Below, piece by piece: positions 54,923 to 64,000 of a stretch of 64,000 bases of DNA (position 1 is the stretch's first letter; each line of letters opens with the position of its first letter). The notes beneath the pieces are model-generated. The model ran no database searches. It saw nothing but the letters and a program-made list of their open reading frames with translations, and was not told where the DNA came from. The translations under genes and the position numbers were made by a program. This DNA comes from an uncultured Tidjanibacter sp. (GTDB lineage: Bacteria; Bacteroidota; Bacteroidia; Bacteroidales; Rikenellaceae): the NCBI GenBank assembly GCA_947852905.1, contig CANTVF010000002.1:1-64000 (forward strand). Direction: 5' to 3'.

Positions 54923-56839
54923 CTACTTAACCTCCTCGAACTCCACGTCGGTCACACCGCCGTCGTTCGACTGTCCGTTACCGTTTCCGGCTCCGGTATT
55001 CTGCTGGCCTGCGCCCGCATTGCCGCCGGCCTGCTGTTGCTGCTGCGCCGAATACATATCCTGCGATGCAGCCTGCCATGCGTCATTGAGTTTCGCAGTG
55101 GCAGCGTCTATGTCGGAAACATTGGCTGCCGCATGAGCCGCTTTCAGTTCGGCCAATGCGCTCTCGATAGAAGCCTTCTTGTCGGCAGGTATCTTGTCGC
55201 CGTACTCCTTGAGCTGTTTCTCGGTCGAGAATATCATGGTGTCGGCAGCATTGACCTTGTCCACCTTCTCACGCTCCTCACGGTCTTTGGCCTCGTTTGC
55301 CTTGGCCTCGTCACGCATGCGCTGTATTTCCTGATCGGTAAGTCCCGACGATGCCTCGATCCTGATATTCTGCTCCTTGCCGGTACCTTTATCCTTAGCC
55401 GACACATTCAGTATACCGTTGGCGTCTATATCGAACGTAACCTCGATCTGGGGTACTCCACGCGGTGCGGCGGGTATGCCGTCCAAGTGGAAACGACCGA
55501 TGGTCTTGTTGTCACGCGCCATGGGACGCTCGCCCTGCAAGACGTGTATCTCTACCGAAGGCTGGTTGTCGGCCGCCGTCGAGAATACCTCGCTCTTGCG
55601 GGTAGGTATGGTCGTATTGGCGTCGATCAACCTCGTGAACACGCCGCCCAAAGTCTCGATACCGAGCGACAGCGGCGTAACGTCGAGCAACAGTACGTCC
55701 TTGACTTCACCGGTAAGCACACCGCCCTGTATGGATGCGCCGATAGCCACGACTTCGTCCGGGTTGACATTCTTCGAGGGAGCTTTTCCGAAGAAATCCT
55801 GCACGATCTTCTGTATAGCCGGGATACGGGTCGATCCTCCGACGAGAATCACTTCGTCTATATCGCTCGCCTTCAGACCGGCGTCTTTCAACGCCTGACG
55901 GCAAGGCTCTATGGTCGCCTGAATCAGACGATCGCTGAGCTGCTCGAATTTGGCACGGGTCAGAGTCACCACCAAGTGCTGCGGAATACCGTCCACCGGC
56001 ATGATATAAGGCAGGTTGATCTCCGTCGAAGTCGAACTCGACAACTCGATCTTGGCCTTTTCGGCAGCCTCTTTCAGACGCTGCAACGCCATAGGATCCT
56101 TACGAAGGTCTATGTTATGATTCTTCATGAACTCTTCGGCCAGCCAATCGATGATCACATGGTCGAAATCGTCGCCGCCGAGGTGGGTATCGCCGTTGGT
56201 CGATTTAACCTCGAACACGCCGTCGCCCAACTCCAGAATCGAAATATCGAACGTACCGCCACCAAGGTCGTACACTGCGATCTTCATATCCTTGTTGGCC
56301 TTGTCCAGACCGTAAGCCAATGCGGCAGCCGTCGGCTCGTTTATGATACGCCGCACTTTCAGACCTGCGATCTCGCCGGCCTCCTTGGTGGCCTGACGCT
56401 GCGAATCGGAGAAATACGCCGGTACGGTAATAACGGCCTCGTCAACCGTAGTTCCGAGATAATCCTCGGCAGTCTTCTTCATCTTCTGAAGTATGATCGC
56501 CGAAATCTCCTGCGGGGTATATTTACGTCCGTTGATATCCACGCGCGGCATGTTGTTTTCGCACACCATAGTGTACGGTACCCTTTCCATGTCGCTCTTC
56601 ACCTGAGCGCATGTCTCGCCCATGAACCTCTTGATCGAGAACACCGTATTCTTAGGGTTGGTGATAGCCTGCCTTTTGGCCGGGTCGCCGACTTTACGTT
56701 CGCCGCTTTCGGTGAAAGCCACGATAGAAGGAGTCGTGCGATGTCCTTCGCTGTTGGGGATTACGACGGGTTCGTTACCTTCCATCACTGCAACGCAGGA
56801 GTTCGTCGTTCCCAAGTCTATTCCGATAATCTTTGCCAT
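54923..56839 (-). CDS. dnaK: Molecular chaperone DnaK (Hsp70)
   Basis: 638 residues from the ATG at 56839 ([15 protein letters not shown]), the standard start; the longer frame at 56899 adds unrelated residues. The ATPase domain has the phosphate-1 loop, [14 protein letters not shown] and [11 protein letters not shown]. The substrate-binding domain and helical lid follow, then a Q/G/N-rich stretch ([16 protein letters not shown]) and the end [11 protein letters not shown]. No grpE or dnaJ is adjacent and no CIRCE element was seen in its upstream region. Confidence 0.98.
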   Translation of the reverse strand: MAKIIGIDLGTTNSCVAVMEGNEPVVIPNSEGHRTTPSIVAFTESGERKVGDPAKRQAITNPKNTVFSIKRFMGETCAQVKSDMERVPYTMVCENNMPRVDINGRKYTPQEISAIILQKMKKTAEDYLGTTVDEAVITVPAYFSDSQRQATKEAGEIAGLKVRRIINEPTAAALAYGLDKANKDMKIAVYDLGGGTFDISILELGDGVFEVKSTNGDTHLGGDDFDHVIIDWLAEEFMKNHNIDLRKDPMALQRLKEAAEKAKIELSSSTSTEINLPYIMPVDGIPQHLVVTLTRAKFEQLSDRLIQATIEPCRQALKDAGLKASDIDEVILVGGSTRIPAIQKIVQDFFGKAPSKNVNPDEVVAIGASIQGGVLTGEVKDVLLLDVTPLSLGIETLGGVFTRLIDANTTIPTRKSEVFSTAADNQPSVEIHVLQGERPMARDNKTIGRFHLDGIPAAPRGVPQIEVTFDIDANGILNVSAKDKGTGKEQNIRIEASSGLTDQEIQRMRDEAKANEAKDREEREKVDKVNAADTMIFSTEKQLKEYGDKIPADKKASIESALAELKAAHAAANVSDIDAATAKLNDAWQAASQDMYSAQQQQQAGGNAGAGQQNTGAGNGNGQSNDGGVTDVEFEEVK

Positions 56840-57073
56840 AAGTAATATGTTTTTAGTTATTATTCTTTTTTGATTCGTGAACGTACAGCAAATGAACAAT
56901 CTTTATGCCAACCGTGCCGTAGATGCCGAAACTGACAAGATTACGTTCCGTTACCTGCAATATTGTCACGCACTGACATACGCATGCGTCCCGCTGTCAG
57001 CCAACCGCACCACGCGCCGTCATATCCACGTGCCGTCAAGACGCATTCTCCGGCAAACCGCTATGACCGGTAC
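56840..57073. other. Gap upstream of dnaK
   Basis: About 230 bp before the terminator of the next minus-strand gene. No gene, no CIRCE inverted repeat and no clean promoter were recognised. Confidence 0.4.
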
Positions 57074-57105
57074 AAAAAAACAGGCCGGCTTCACAGCGGG
57101 CCTGT
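57074..57105 (-). terminator. Terminator after BACON/propeller lipoprotein 2
   Basis: Stem 57080-57086 with 57099-57105; on the minus strand seven Ts follow. It is about 95 nt past the stop. Confidence 0.75.
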
Positions 57106-57200
57106 CACAAGAAACGCATTTTAAAGTAATACCCTATAGTCGGATACGACTTTCAGTCTTCGACCATTTTATATTTATAAAGAAGAAGGTCGTATAGCCG

Positions 57201-58661
57201 TTATTTTTGGGGTCTGGGTGCTACATACCAATGGGTAGTCTTCGCCCCCATTGCACTCGACGCAAGATAGAGACTCAGGAATCTTTGTCCGTCAGGCGTC
57301 ATATACACTATGCTGCCAGGACTGGTGGCTATGCCGTAATTCTCCTGAATCCACGTCCTGTTACTGGTACTTATTACGGTACCGTTTTCGATGTCTATAA
57401 CGTCGCCGTCATTCACCATTAACCCGCCTATCGTAAAGCCGAGGCCCTCATTGGTCGCATGACGACCGCCGCCGGGACGATCTTCGAACAGATAAGCACG
57501 GTTGGTCTCCAGATTGATGAACGCCGGAAACCGCGTCTCGCTGTACGAGCCTTCATAACTCTCTCTTGCCCACGTAACCCCAAGCCATTTGCCATTCGGA
57601 CTAATATTGGTACGTTCCGCGGAAAGCTTCGGTCCGGAAAGCTGCACCACTTCGATCAATTCGCCTGAAGCATTGGTAGTCTCTACCACCTGATAATCGC
57701 GGTCTGGTGCGCCAGCCCACTGGAATTCATAACCGTTGCCGTTGTCTCGCCAGAAACATGCGCTGTTCTCCATATTGTCCCAAGAACTGCCGTAGATAAC
57801 CTTACCGTCATGACTGCAACCGCGAGCCATGAAACCAGTCGAAAGCGGCGTTCCGTGAGCTGTGGTATCAGGGATCGGCAATACTTCCGGCTCCCCGTTT
57901 ACCCACCTGATCGGATAATACATACCGGCATCGCCGTTGGCACTGCGGCAATAGCCCACCCAGATGCTTCCGTCAGCGGAAGAGCCCTGTACATTAGGTT
58001 CATTCTTGAAACCTTCGGGTTTCTTAGGTATTATTACGTTACCGTCGATGTCTATACCCTTCGTACCGCCGTCATTTGAATCGCTGATAAAAATAAGTCC
58101 CTGATCGGTAATGCATTGGGGCTGCTGTAATCCATACATATTTTCCGAAAATTCGGCGACCACGCGCGACTCGTCGGTATCCAGATCGAAAATCCAGATC
58201 TGCCAGTTGAACGTTTCGTCATCCTGAAGTACCTGATCCTCCCCGCCGACATACTTACCGCTGGGAGACATCACCAATCCAAGATCCAGATTCGACGGAT
58301 AACGATACAAATACCCGCCGGTAGCCATAGGAAGCTGATTGACGGGAATCTCCTCCGTAACACCTCCCATAGTGAAGACTATGGTAGCCTCGCGTTCGTT
58401 TTCCTGATCGTTGTCCGCTACGGTAACGGTAACACTGTCATCATTCTTTTCTCCGATAGTGATCCACGATGCCGAAGGTTCTGCTTCCCATGCGCCGGTA
58501 GCCGATACCTTTACCGTCGCCGGAGCATTACCGTCTCCGAGAAACGACAGGTTTGCAACGTCTAATCTGAGATACTCGTACTTGGTCTCCTCGGTCTGAC
58601 AACCCGACAAGACGGCTGCCGCAAGCAGGCCGATGCCCGCAATAGCACAAAACTTTTTCAT
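57201..58661 (-). CDS. BACON / beta-propeller surface lipoprotein (family member 2)
   Basis: 486 residues. Signal peptide and lipobox LSGC (Cys at 21), then a BACON-like domain (about 30-110; ATGAWEAEPSASWITIGEK), then a propeller of repeated units (SPSGKYVGG, SSADGSIWVG, CSHDGKVIYGSSW, SPNGKWLGV). Very close in sequence to the next gene (59148-60617) and clearly related to those at 61044 and 17794. Each copy has its own terminator and an AT-rich leader ending AACCTAAATCAGAC before the ATG. A minus-strand TAAATTTG box at 58791-58798 with GTTG 20 nt upstream is a likely promoter. Ligand unknown. Confidence 0.87.
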   Translation of the reverse strand: MKKFCAIAGIGLLAAAVLSGCQTEETKYEYLRLDVANLSFLGDGNAPATVKVSATGAWEAEPSASWITIGEKNDDSVTVTVADNDQENEREATIVFTMGGVTEEIPVNQLPMATGGYLYRYPSNLDLGLVMSPSGKYVGGEDQVLQDDETFNWQIWIFDLDTDESRVVAEFSENMYGLQQPQCITDQGLIFISDSNDGGTKGIDIDGNVIIPKKPEGFKNEPNVQGSSADGSIWVGYCRSANGDAGMYYPIRWVNGEPEVLPIPDTTAHGTPLSTGFMARGCSHDGKVIYGSSWDNMENSACFWRDNGNGYEFQWAGAPDRDYQVVETTNASGELIEVVQLSGPKLSAERTNISPNGKWLGVTWARESYEGSYSETRFPAFINLETNRAYLFEDRPGGGRHATNEGLGFTIGGLMVNDGDVIDIENGTVISTSNRTWIQENYGIATSPGSIVYMTPDGQRFLSLYLASSAMGAKTTHWYVAPRPQK

Positions 58662-59021
58662 GTCTGATTTAGGTTAATATAAGTTTATAAAAAGGTTGAT
58701 AGGTCTTAAGTCCGTCTACAATTCCCAACAGCCGACACTATGGCTGCCATAAAAGAATCCCGTAAACGTTTTTTGAAAAACAAGTGTAATCAAATTTACA
58801 AACAATTCCGTTTCTTAGCAACTATTATCGCAAATTTATTTCGCAAAAATCAATTTTCATTCAACAATGTCACTGTACACAACCATACAACACACCTCGT
58901 AGGAAACTATCTCTGCTTGTTCGGGCGACAATTTCCGTACAAAAGACATCCTTTACCGACGGCAACAGTAACAATAATATATGTCGATAAGAAAGTGTAC
59001 ACCAATGCATCGAATAAAAAA
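58662..59021. other. 360-bp gap between tandem paralogues
   Basis: Holds the leader and promoter of the gene at 57201 (minus-strand TAAATTTG at 58791-58798). No other gene seen. Confidence 0.5.
58791..58822 (-). promoter_or_regulatory. Promoter of BACON/propeller lipoprotein 2
   Basis: Minus-strand TAAATTTG (58791-58798) and GTTG (58819-58822) spaced by 20 nt; the −33 box differs from consensus by one base. Confidence 0.5.
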
Positions 59022-59050
59022 ACAGGGAGGCTCCATAAAGCCACCCTGCC
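59022..59050 (-). terminator. Terminator after BACON/propeller lipoprotein 3
   Basis: GC-rich stem with one internal mismatch, followed by six Ts on the minus strand, about 100 nt past the stop. Confidence 0.7.
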
Positions 59051-59147
59051 TCAAACACATTCCGAAAAAACTATTCCGCAAGCCTAAAGACTTTCTGATT
59101 TTCGGTGTATTTCATAAAAAGTCACCAAACATATAGCCGCATAACGA

Positions 59148-60617
59148 TCATTCCTGCGGTCTGGGAGCTACGTACCAATGCGTCGTCCTCGCGCCCGTAG
59201 CCACATCATCGGCAAGACATAGACTGATAAATCGCTGCATATCGGGAGTCATGTAAACTATACTACCCGGACTGGTAGCTATGCCGTAATTATCCTTAAT
59301 CCAGTCGTACATGTTACCTAGAACAGCACCTGTCTCTATCTCTACGACCTTACCGCTGTTGGTCATAAGACCGTCGATAGTAAAGCCCAATCCATCATTG
59401 GTCGCATGCCTTGCGCCTGCACCTATACCGAGATCTTCGTACAAATAGGCCTTGTTCGTCTCCAGATTGATGAATGCAGGAAACCTCGTCTCTGCATAAC
59501 CTCCGTCACCTTCATACTTCTCCCTGCACCATGTAACTGCCAACCATTTTCCGTTCGGACTGATATTGGTACGCTCAGCAGAGAGCTTCGGTCCGGAAAG
59601 CTGCCTTACCTTTACCTGTTCTCCAGAAGCATTGACATAATCGAGTTCCTGTAAGTCGCGGTCGGGAGCACCCGCCCACTGGAATTCATAACCGTTGCCG
59701 TTGTTCCTCCAGAAACATGCGCTATTCTCCATATTGTCCCAAGAGCTACCATAGATAACCTTTCCGTCATGGCTACACCCACGCGCCATTACACCTGTAG
59801 TTTGGGGCGTCCCGTGTGCAGTGGTATCAGGAATAGGCAATACCTCCGGCTTTCCGTTTACCCACAAAATTGGATAGTACATACCGGCATCGCCGTTGGC
59901 GCTGCGACAATATCCTACCCATATGCTGCCGTCGGCAGATGATCCCTGCACGCTTGGCTCATTTTGAAAACCATCGGGCTTCTCGGGAACTATAACATTC
60001 CCGTCAAGGTCGATACCCTTGGTGCCGCCGTCATTTGAATCACTGATAAAAATAAGTCCCTGATCGGTAATGCATTGGGGTTGCTGCAATCCGTACATAT
60101 TCTCCGAAAATTCGGCGACCATGCGCGACTCGTCGGTATCCAGATCGAAAATCCAGATCTGCCAGTTGAATGTTTGATCGTCCTGAAGCACCTGATCTTC
60201 TCCACCGACATACTTACCGTTGGGAGACATGACCAATCCCAAATCCAAAGTAGCAGGGTAACGGTACATATATCCGCCCATCTCCATAGGAAGCTGGTTA
60301 ACGGGAATCTCCTCGACAGCATCACCCATAGTGAACACTATAGAGGACTGACGTTCGTTTTCCTGATCGTTGTCAGAAACAGTAACTGTAACACTGTCAT
60401 CGCTCTTTTCGCTGATAGTAATCCACGACGCCGAAGGTTCTGCTTCCCATGCACCGGTAGCCGATACCTTTATCGTCGCCGGAGCATTACCGTCTCCGAG
60501 AAACGACAGATTTGCAACATCGAATTTGAGATACTCGTACTTGGTCTCCTCGGTCTGACAACCCGACAAGACGACTGCCACAAACAGGCCGATGCCTGCA
60601 GCGAAAAACTTTTTCAT
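59148..60617 (-). CDS. BACON / beta-propeller surface lipoprotein (family member 3)
   Basis: 489 residues, same layout as its neighbour at 57201: lipobox LSGC, a BACON-like domain (about 28-108) and a propeller with SPNGKYVGG, SSADGSIWVG, SHDGKVIYGSSW, SPNGKWLAVTW. Identity with the neighbour is very high across the whole length. Differences cluster near about 235-330 and in the last 80 residues (EIETGAVLGNMYDWIKDNYG). A minus-strand TAATTTTG box lies at 60730-60737. Confidence 0.87.
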   Translation of the reverse strand: MKKFFAAGIGLFVAVVLSGCQTEETKYEYLKFDVANLSFLGDGNAPATIKVSATGAWEAEPSASWITISEKSDDSVTVTVSDNDQENERQSSIVFTMGDAVEEIPVNQLPMEMGGYMYRYPATLDLGLVMSPNGKYVGGEDQVLQDDQTFNWQIWIFDLDTDESRMVAEFSENMYGLQQPQCITDQGLIFISDSNDGGTKGIDLDGNVIVPEKPDGFQNEPSVQGSSADGSIWVGYCRSANGDAGMYYPILWVNGKPEVLPIPDTTAHGTPQTTGVMARGCSHDGKVIYGSSWDNMENSACFWRNNGNGYEFQWAGAPDRDLQELDYVNASGEQVKVRQLSGPKLSAERTNISPNGKWLAVTWCREKYEGDGGYAETRFPAFINLETNKAYLYEDLGIGAGARHATNDGLGFTIDGLMTNSGKVVEIETGAVLGNMYDWIKDNYGIATSPGSIVYMTPDMQRFISLCLADDVATGARTTHWYVAPRPQE

Positions 60618-60940
60618 GTCTGATTTAGGTTAAAATAAGGTTGACAACACTTGCTTATACGCATCAATCTTCCGCCACGCCGCCCGTATCGATCATCGAA
60701 CAGTCGTGGTTTCTAAAATCCGCATAAAACAAAATTAAAAACAAATACATTCTCAAACAATAGTCTGCGCCACCTTATTCAATATTCAATTGAAACAGAT
60801 TTTGCTATAAACAACAATATAAATATACCATATACCGACATACGGAATATGTCGTGAATCATTTACAGTCCCCTGTCTTCATTTTTATGTCCGCCTGTAG
60901 TAGACCCATCACATGACATACCGCCACAACATTGCCATCG
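60618..60940. other. About 320-bp gap between tandem paralogues
   Basis: Leader and promoter region of the gene at 59148. Nothing else seen. Confidence 0.45.
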
Positions 60941-60974
60941 AAAAAACGACTGGGCGGTTTGAAACCGCCCAGTC
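60941..60974 (-). terminator. Terminator after BACON/propeller lipoprotein 4
   Basis: Stem of at least 11 bp (60948-60958 with 60964-60974); on the minus strand it is followed by six Ts. It is about 70 nt past the stop. Confidence 0.88.
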
Positions 60975-61043
60975 ACAATTATCCTATACACATCCAATTG
61001 CTCGGAAATCGTACAATAGTAGCAGAATATTCGTACGCACACG

Positions 61044-62507
61044 TCACCTTCCCGGTCTGGGAGCTACGTACCAATGCGTCGTCCGGAAACCTGTCATCAC
61101 GCTCGGCGCATAATATAAACTCAGAAATTCTTGCGAATCCGGAGCCACATACACGATACAACCCGGACCGGTAACGATTCCGTAATTATCCGATATCCAA
61201 TCCGCTACACTGCTTATGATAATCGAATCGTCCACACTTACAACCCGACCGCTATTGGCAAGAAAACCGTCCGTCGTAAAACCCGTTCCATCATCCGTTA
61301 CATGACAGGCACCTCCCGGCAACTCCTCGAACATATACACCTTGTCCGTCTCCAGATCTATGAATGCCGGACATTCTATTTCCTGATAAGAGTTCAACGT
61401 ATATTGTTCTCGGCACCACGTCACCGCAAGCCACCGTCCGTCGGGACTTATATTAGTCGCCGTCTCCTCGATCTTGGGCCCCGCCAGCTGCGGTACCGTT
61501 ATCAACTCATCCATAGAGTTCATGGTCTCTACCATTTGCAAGTCACGAGCGCCCGCAGCAGCCCAGTGGAATTCGTCGTTCTTCCAATAACATGCACTAT
61601 ACTCACGGTTGTCCCTCGAACTTCCGTATATTACCGAGCCGTCATGACTGCATCCGTAGGCCATGACACCGCCGAGTACGTCGTCTACGAAAGGTTTGCC
61701 GTGCGCATTATTCTCAGGTGTAGGCAAAACTTCCGGAACTCCGTCCACCCATTTTACAGGATAATACCGACCGTCGAAACCGGTACCGTCGCGCTGCCAA
61801 CCGACCCAAACACGTCCGTCGGCCGAAGTACCCTGCACATTGGGTGCTCCTGCGAAACCCTCGATCCCGGCAGGTACTATAAAATTACCGTCGGGATTCA
61901 CACCGATTGTACCTCCGCTATGATAATCGCGGACGAATACGACTCCGTCATTGGTTATGCAACGCGGCTCCTGAAATCCGTAAATCGCATTGGGAATTTC
62001 GGCGACCATACGCGACTCGTCCCTCTCCAGATCGAATACCCATATTTGATAATTGAACGACTCGTCCTCCTGCAGCGCCTGCTCCACGCCTCCGACATAT
62101 TTGCCGTCGGGAGACATGACCAGTCCAAGATCCAGATGTCCCGGATAACGATACACGTACTCGCTTCCGACGACACCGAGCTGGTTGACGGGTATCTCCT
62201 CGACAACCTCCCCCATAGTGAACACAATCTTTGCCTCGCGTTCCGATCCGTTGTCATTCATATCCGCCGCGACGGTAACGCTCCCCGAAGTCTTGTCGGT
62301 AACGACAAGCCATGAAGCGGAAGGCTCCGCATTCCACTCTCCCGTAGCCGTAACCTTTACCGTGACCGGCACACCGCCATCGCCAGCGAATGAAATATTG
62401 GCCATATCGAACACGATATATTCATACCGCGTATCTACCTCCTTACATCCCGTCATCGAAGCCGCAGCCAACAACAACAGGCTCGCAATAGTCGAAATCT
62501 TTTTCAT
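61044..62507 (-). CDS. BACON / beta-propeller surface lipoprotein (family member 4)
   Basis: 487 residues from the ATG at 62507 (MKKISTIASLLLLAAASMTGC, Cys at 21). A longer start at 62582 is not supported. The BACON-like domain (about 28-110, ATGEWNAEPSASWLVVTDK) is followed by propeller repeats with SPDGKYVGG, SADGRVWVG, SHDGSVIYGSS and SPDGRWLAVTW. It has diverged from the other two tandem copies. It is the most upstream of the three on the minus strand. Confidence 0.87.
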   Translation of the reverse strand: MKKISTIASLLLLAAASMTGCKEVDTRYEYIVFDMANISFAGDGGVPVTVKVTATGEWNAEPSASWLVVTDKTSGSVTVAADMNDNGSEREAKIVFTMGEVVEEIPVNQLGVVGSEYVYRYPGHLDLGLVMSPDGKYVGGVEQALQEDESFNYQIWVFDLERDESRMVAEIPNAIYGFQEPRCITNDGVVFVRDYHSGGTIGVNPDGNFIVPAGIEGFAGAPNVQGTSADGRVWVGWQRDGTGFDGRYYPVKWVDGVPEVLPTPENNAHGKPFVDDVLGGVMAYGCSHDGSVIYGSSRDNREYSACYWKNDEFHWAAAGARDLQMVETMNSMDELITVPQLAGPKIEETATNISPDGRWLAVTWCREQYTLNSYQEIECPAFIDLETDKVYMFEELPGGACHVTDDGTGFTTDGFLANSGRVVSVDDSIIISSVADWISDNYGIVTGPGCIVYVAPDSQEFLSLYYAPSVMTGFRTTHWYVAPRPGR

Positions 62508-62902
62508 AATATGAAGGTTATTTAGGTTAAATAAGGTCAACGCAAGCAACGGCCGCAGGCAAAACCGCTTCCAATACGCCATACGGCAAATACGGTATAC
62601 GAGATACGCTATTCTTTATCACAATATACTAAAAATTTCATAGCATAGCAAAATAATATGCCCTCCAATTATATACACTATATAAACACGTCGTGCCATA
62701 ACACACATCGGTTCCCGATGCCATATTCGCTCCGCGACCTTCCGGAAACATTGTACACAACGCTCGTACAGACAATACCCAAATACAAACAAAGGAAAAT
62801 AGATCTCGTAACCCAAATATCCGCCTATGCCGCCCGCCTCTCCGCCACATTTTCCTGACGCGAACAATCCGATTTTACACAATCACGGAAAACGCCAAAC
62901 CA
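62508..62902. other. About 395-bp gap upstream of lipoprotein 4
   Basis: AT-rich leader just before the ATG (AACCTAAATAACCTTC), otherwise nothing recognised. Confidence 0.45.
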
Positions 62903-62934
62903 AATGTGCCGACGCTGTTTAGCGTCGGCACATT
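62903..62934 (-). terminator. Terminator after cdaA
   Basis: Perfect 14-bp stem (62903-62916 with 62921-62934) with a 4-nt loop. It is about 40 nt past the cdaA stop. Confidence 0.85.
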
Positions 62935-62972
62935 AACATTATCAGAAATTACGGCAACGACCGCAACTATAA

Positions 62973-63785
62973 TCAATTCACAGCGCTTTTGACATGCACC
63001 TTCTCTTCCGGAGCGCTCAACCTCATAAGTTCGGCTTTCAACTCCGTGGAAGACAAACCGACATTGATCTTACCGTTATGGGCTACGGAAATATTGCCTG
63101 TCTCCTCGGAAACGACCACCACTATGGCGTCAGTAGTCTCGCTGGCACCGAGAGCCGCACGATGCCTCATCCCGAACGACAGAGGCACCTCCGACCTCGT
63201 CGACGGCAGCACGCATTTGGCTGCCACGATGCGTCCGTCGGAAATGACCATGGCACCGTCATGCAACGGAGAGTTTTTGAAGAATATATTCTTGACAAGC
63301 GACGGCGATATTATGGCATCCACCATAACGCCGGAATCTATGATCTCCTGCAACGATCCTTCCCTTTTGATAAGGATCAGCGCCCCCGTCTTGGATGCCG
63401 ACATATCTCCGCACGCGCTGACTATAGGGTTTATATATTCCACGTTTATCGCCGTTTTGTTACCTTTCAGATCGAATATGCGGCTGATAAAAGATTTCTG
63501 TTTGTCGAGGGACTGGGTACCGAACACCTGTAAAAAGCGTCGTATCTCCGGCTGAAATATAACCACGAGAGCTATGAGACCGACACTCGTAAGATTTTTT
63601 ATGATCGTCGTAAGAAGCTCCATGTTGAGGGCACTCACCACGATATAGATGACATACAGCAACAGAATACCGAAAAGTATGCCCATGGCATGAGTGCCGC
63701 GCAATACTTTATAGAGGTAATAGATTATCATCGCAACGAGTACTATGTCGATGATATCTATAAATGTGATCCGTATGAAATCCAT
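62973..63785 (-). CDS. cdaA: Diadenylate cyclase CdaA (c-di-AMP synthase)
   Basis: Converts two ATP to cyclic di-AMP. Three membrane helices lie at about residues 10-25, 33-51 and 55-72 from the ATG at 63785. A DAC domain follows with PLHDGAMVI and MRHRAALG, the DGA and RHR motifs that bind ATP and metal. The longer frame at 63839 adds residues outside the usual start. CdaA is the standard c-di-AMP synthase of Bacteroidota; folP usually sits upstream and would lie beyond the window edge. Confidence 0.95.
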   Translation of the reverse strand: MDFIRITFIDIIDIVLVAMIIYYLYKVLRGTHAMGILFGILLLYVIYIVVSALNMELLTTIIKNLTSVGLIALVVIFQPEIRRFLQVFGTQSLDKQKSFISRIFDLKGNKTAINVEYINPIVSACGDMSASKTGALILIKREGSLQEIIDSGVMVDAIISPSLVKNIFFKNSPLHDGAMVISDGRIVAAKCVLPSTRSEVPLSFGMRHRAALGASETTDAIVVVVSEETGNISVAHNGKINVGLSSTELKAELMRLSAPEEKVHVKSAVN

Positions 63786-64000
63786 TTCCGCCAATTTATT
63801 TACCGCAAAACTAAACAAAAAAAAGAGAACGGTCAACACCCGAATGTACTAAAAACACCTTAGTCCGACCGTCGCATATGGCCCGATGCGTCTCTGCCGC
63901 ACTACCTCTCCAAGCCATACTTGTCACACCACATAACAGTACCGTCATCCGCCCACCATAAGACTAACCGACCGACACAGCCATTCGATCCCGCACCCCG
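63786..64000. other. Right-hand edge, upstream of cdaA
   Basis: About 215 bp before the cdaA start. No gene could be recognised, so a neighbouring gene probably lies beyond the edge. Confidence 0.4.

Noticed and set aside
1-64000. CRISPR array, insertion sequence, rRNA operon
   Set aside because: No regularly spaced short repeats, transposase or integrase frames, or rRNA sequence were recognised anywhere in the window.

Overview
The window is chromosomal DNA of a Bacteroidota species, almost certainly order Bacteroidales. The gene content (ftsQ/ftsA/ftsZ with a Bacteroidota-style FtsQ, a GldE-like protein, DUF3822 beside rsmD, DUF4491, flavodoxin with DUF2023, BACON-domain lipoproteins, fimbrillin-like lipoproteins) and the repeated promoter architecture (TTTG, 19-20 nt, TAnnTTTG) are typical of that group. 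The fairly GC-rich coding DNA and this gene mix suggest Alistipes or another member of the Rikenellaceae; that narrower placement is inference.

Layout. 1-5738 is the end of a cell-wall and division cluster (murC, ftsQ, ftsA, ftsZ), preceded by a 126-bp direct repeat. 6177-8374 holds a GldE/CorC-like CBS membrane protein and a phosphopantetheinyl transferase, then about 1 kb without a gene. 9434-13717 (minus) has ung, a conserved hypothetical, a secreted glucosaminidase and an Omp28-like lipoprotein. 13973-17010 (plus) has a GT9 glycosyltransferase, gcvH and mdh. 17794-20878 has two BACON lipoproteins behind a duplicated promoter region. Cardiolipin synthase and greA follow, with a possible structured RNA upstream of greA.

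The most unusual part is 23938-29686. It holds a 54-residue peptide with a YxxPxI segment and a serine-rich tail, a lipoprotein, an ABC exporter, a SipW-like S26 peptidase, a PqqD-like protein, an unknown membrane-anchored protein and an HPr-kinase-like ATPase. This resembles a ribosomal-peptide (RiPP) maturation and export locus, but no cyclase, radical-SAM or YcaO enzyme is present. Promoters lie before the exporter and before the PqqD gene, and the first one runs straight into a strong hairpin.

30451-45479 is mostly housekeeping: pth-rplY, tRNA-Leu(GAG), an AT-rich pair of related small lipoproteins, flavodoxin-DUF2023, DUF4491, tRNA-Asp(GTC), rsmD-DUF3822, a RecD/Dda-type helicase, an S24-type repressor that lacks its catalytic residues, and a PlsB/PlsC-type acyltransferase. 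46010-48160 is an OadA/PycB-type carboxylase with two tandem biotinyl domains. 48657-51918 looks like a small phage remnant (orphan terminase large subunit, a hypothetical, a divergent intact S24 repressor with an inverted-repeat operator). The window ends with a fimbrillin-like lipoprotein, dnaK, three tandem BACON/beta-propeller lipoproteins (paralogues of the one at 17794) and the diadenylate cyclase gene cdaA. Most units end in clear hairpin terminators. No CRISPR array, insertion sequence or rRNA was seen.
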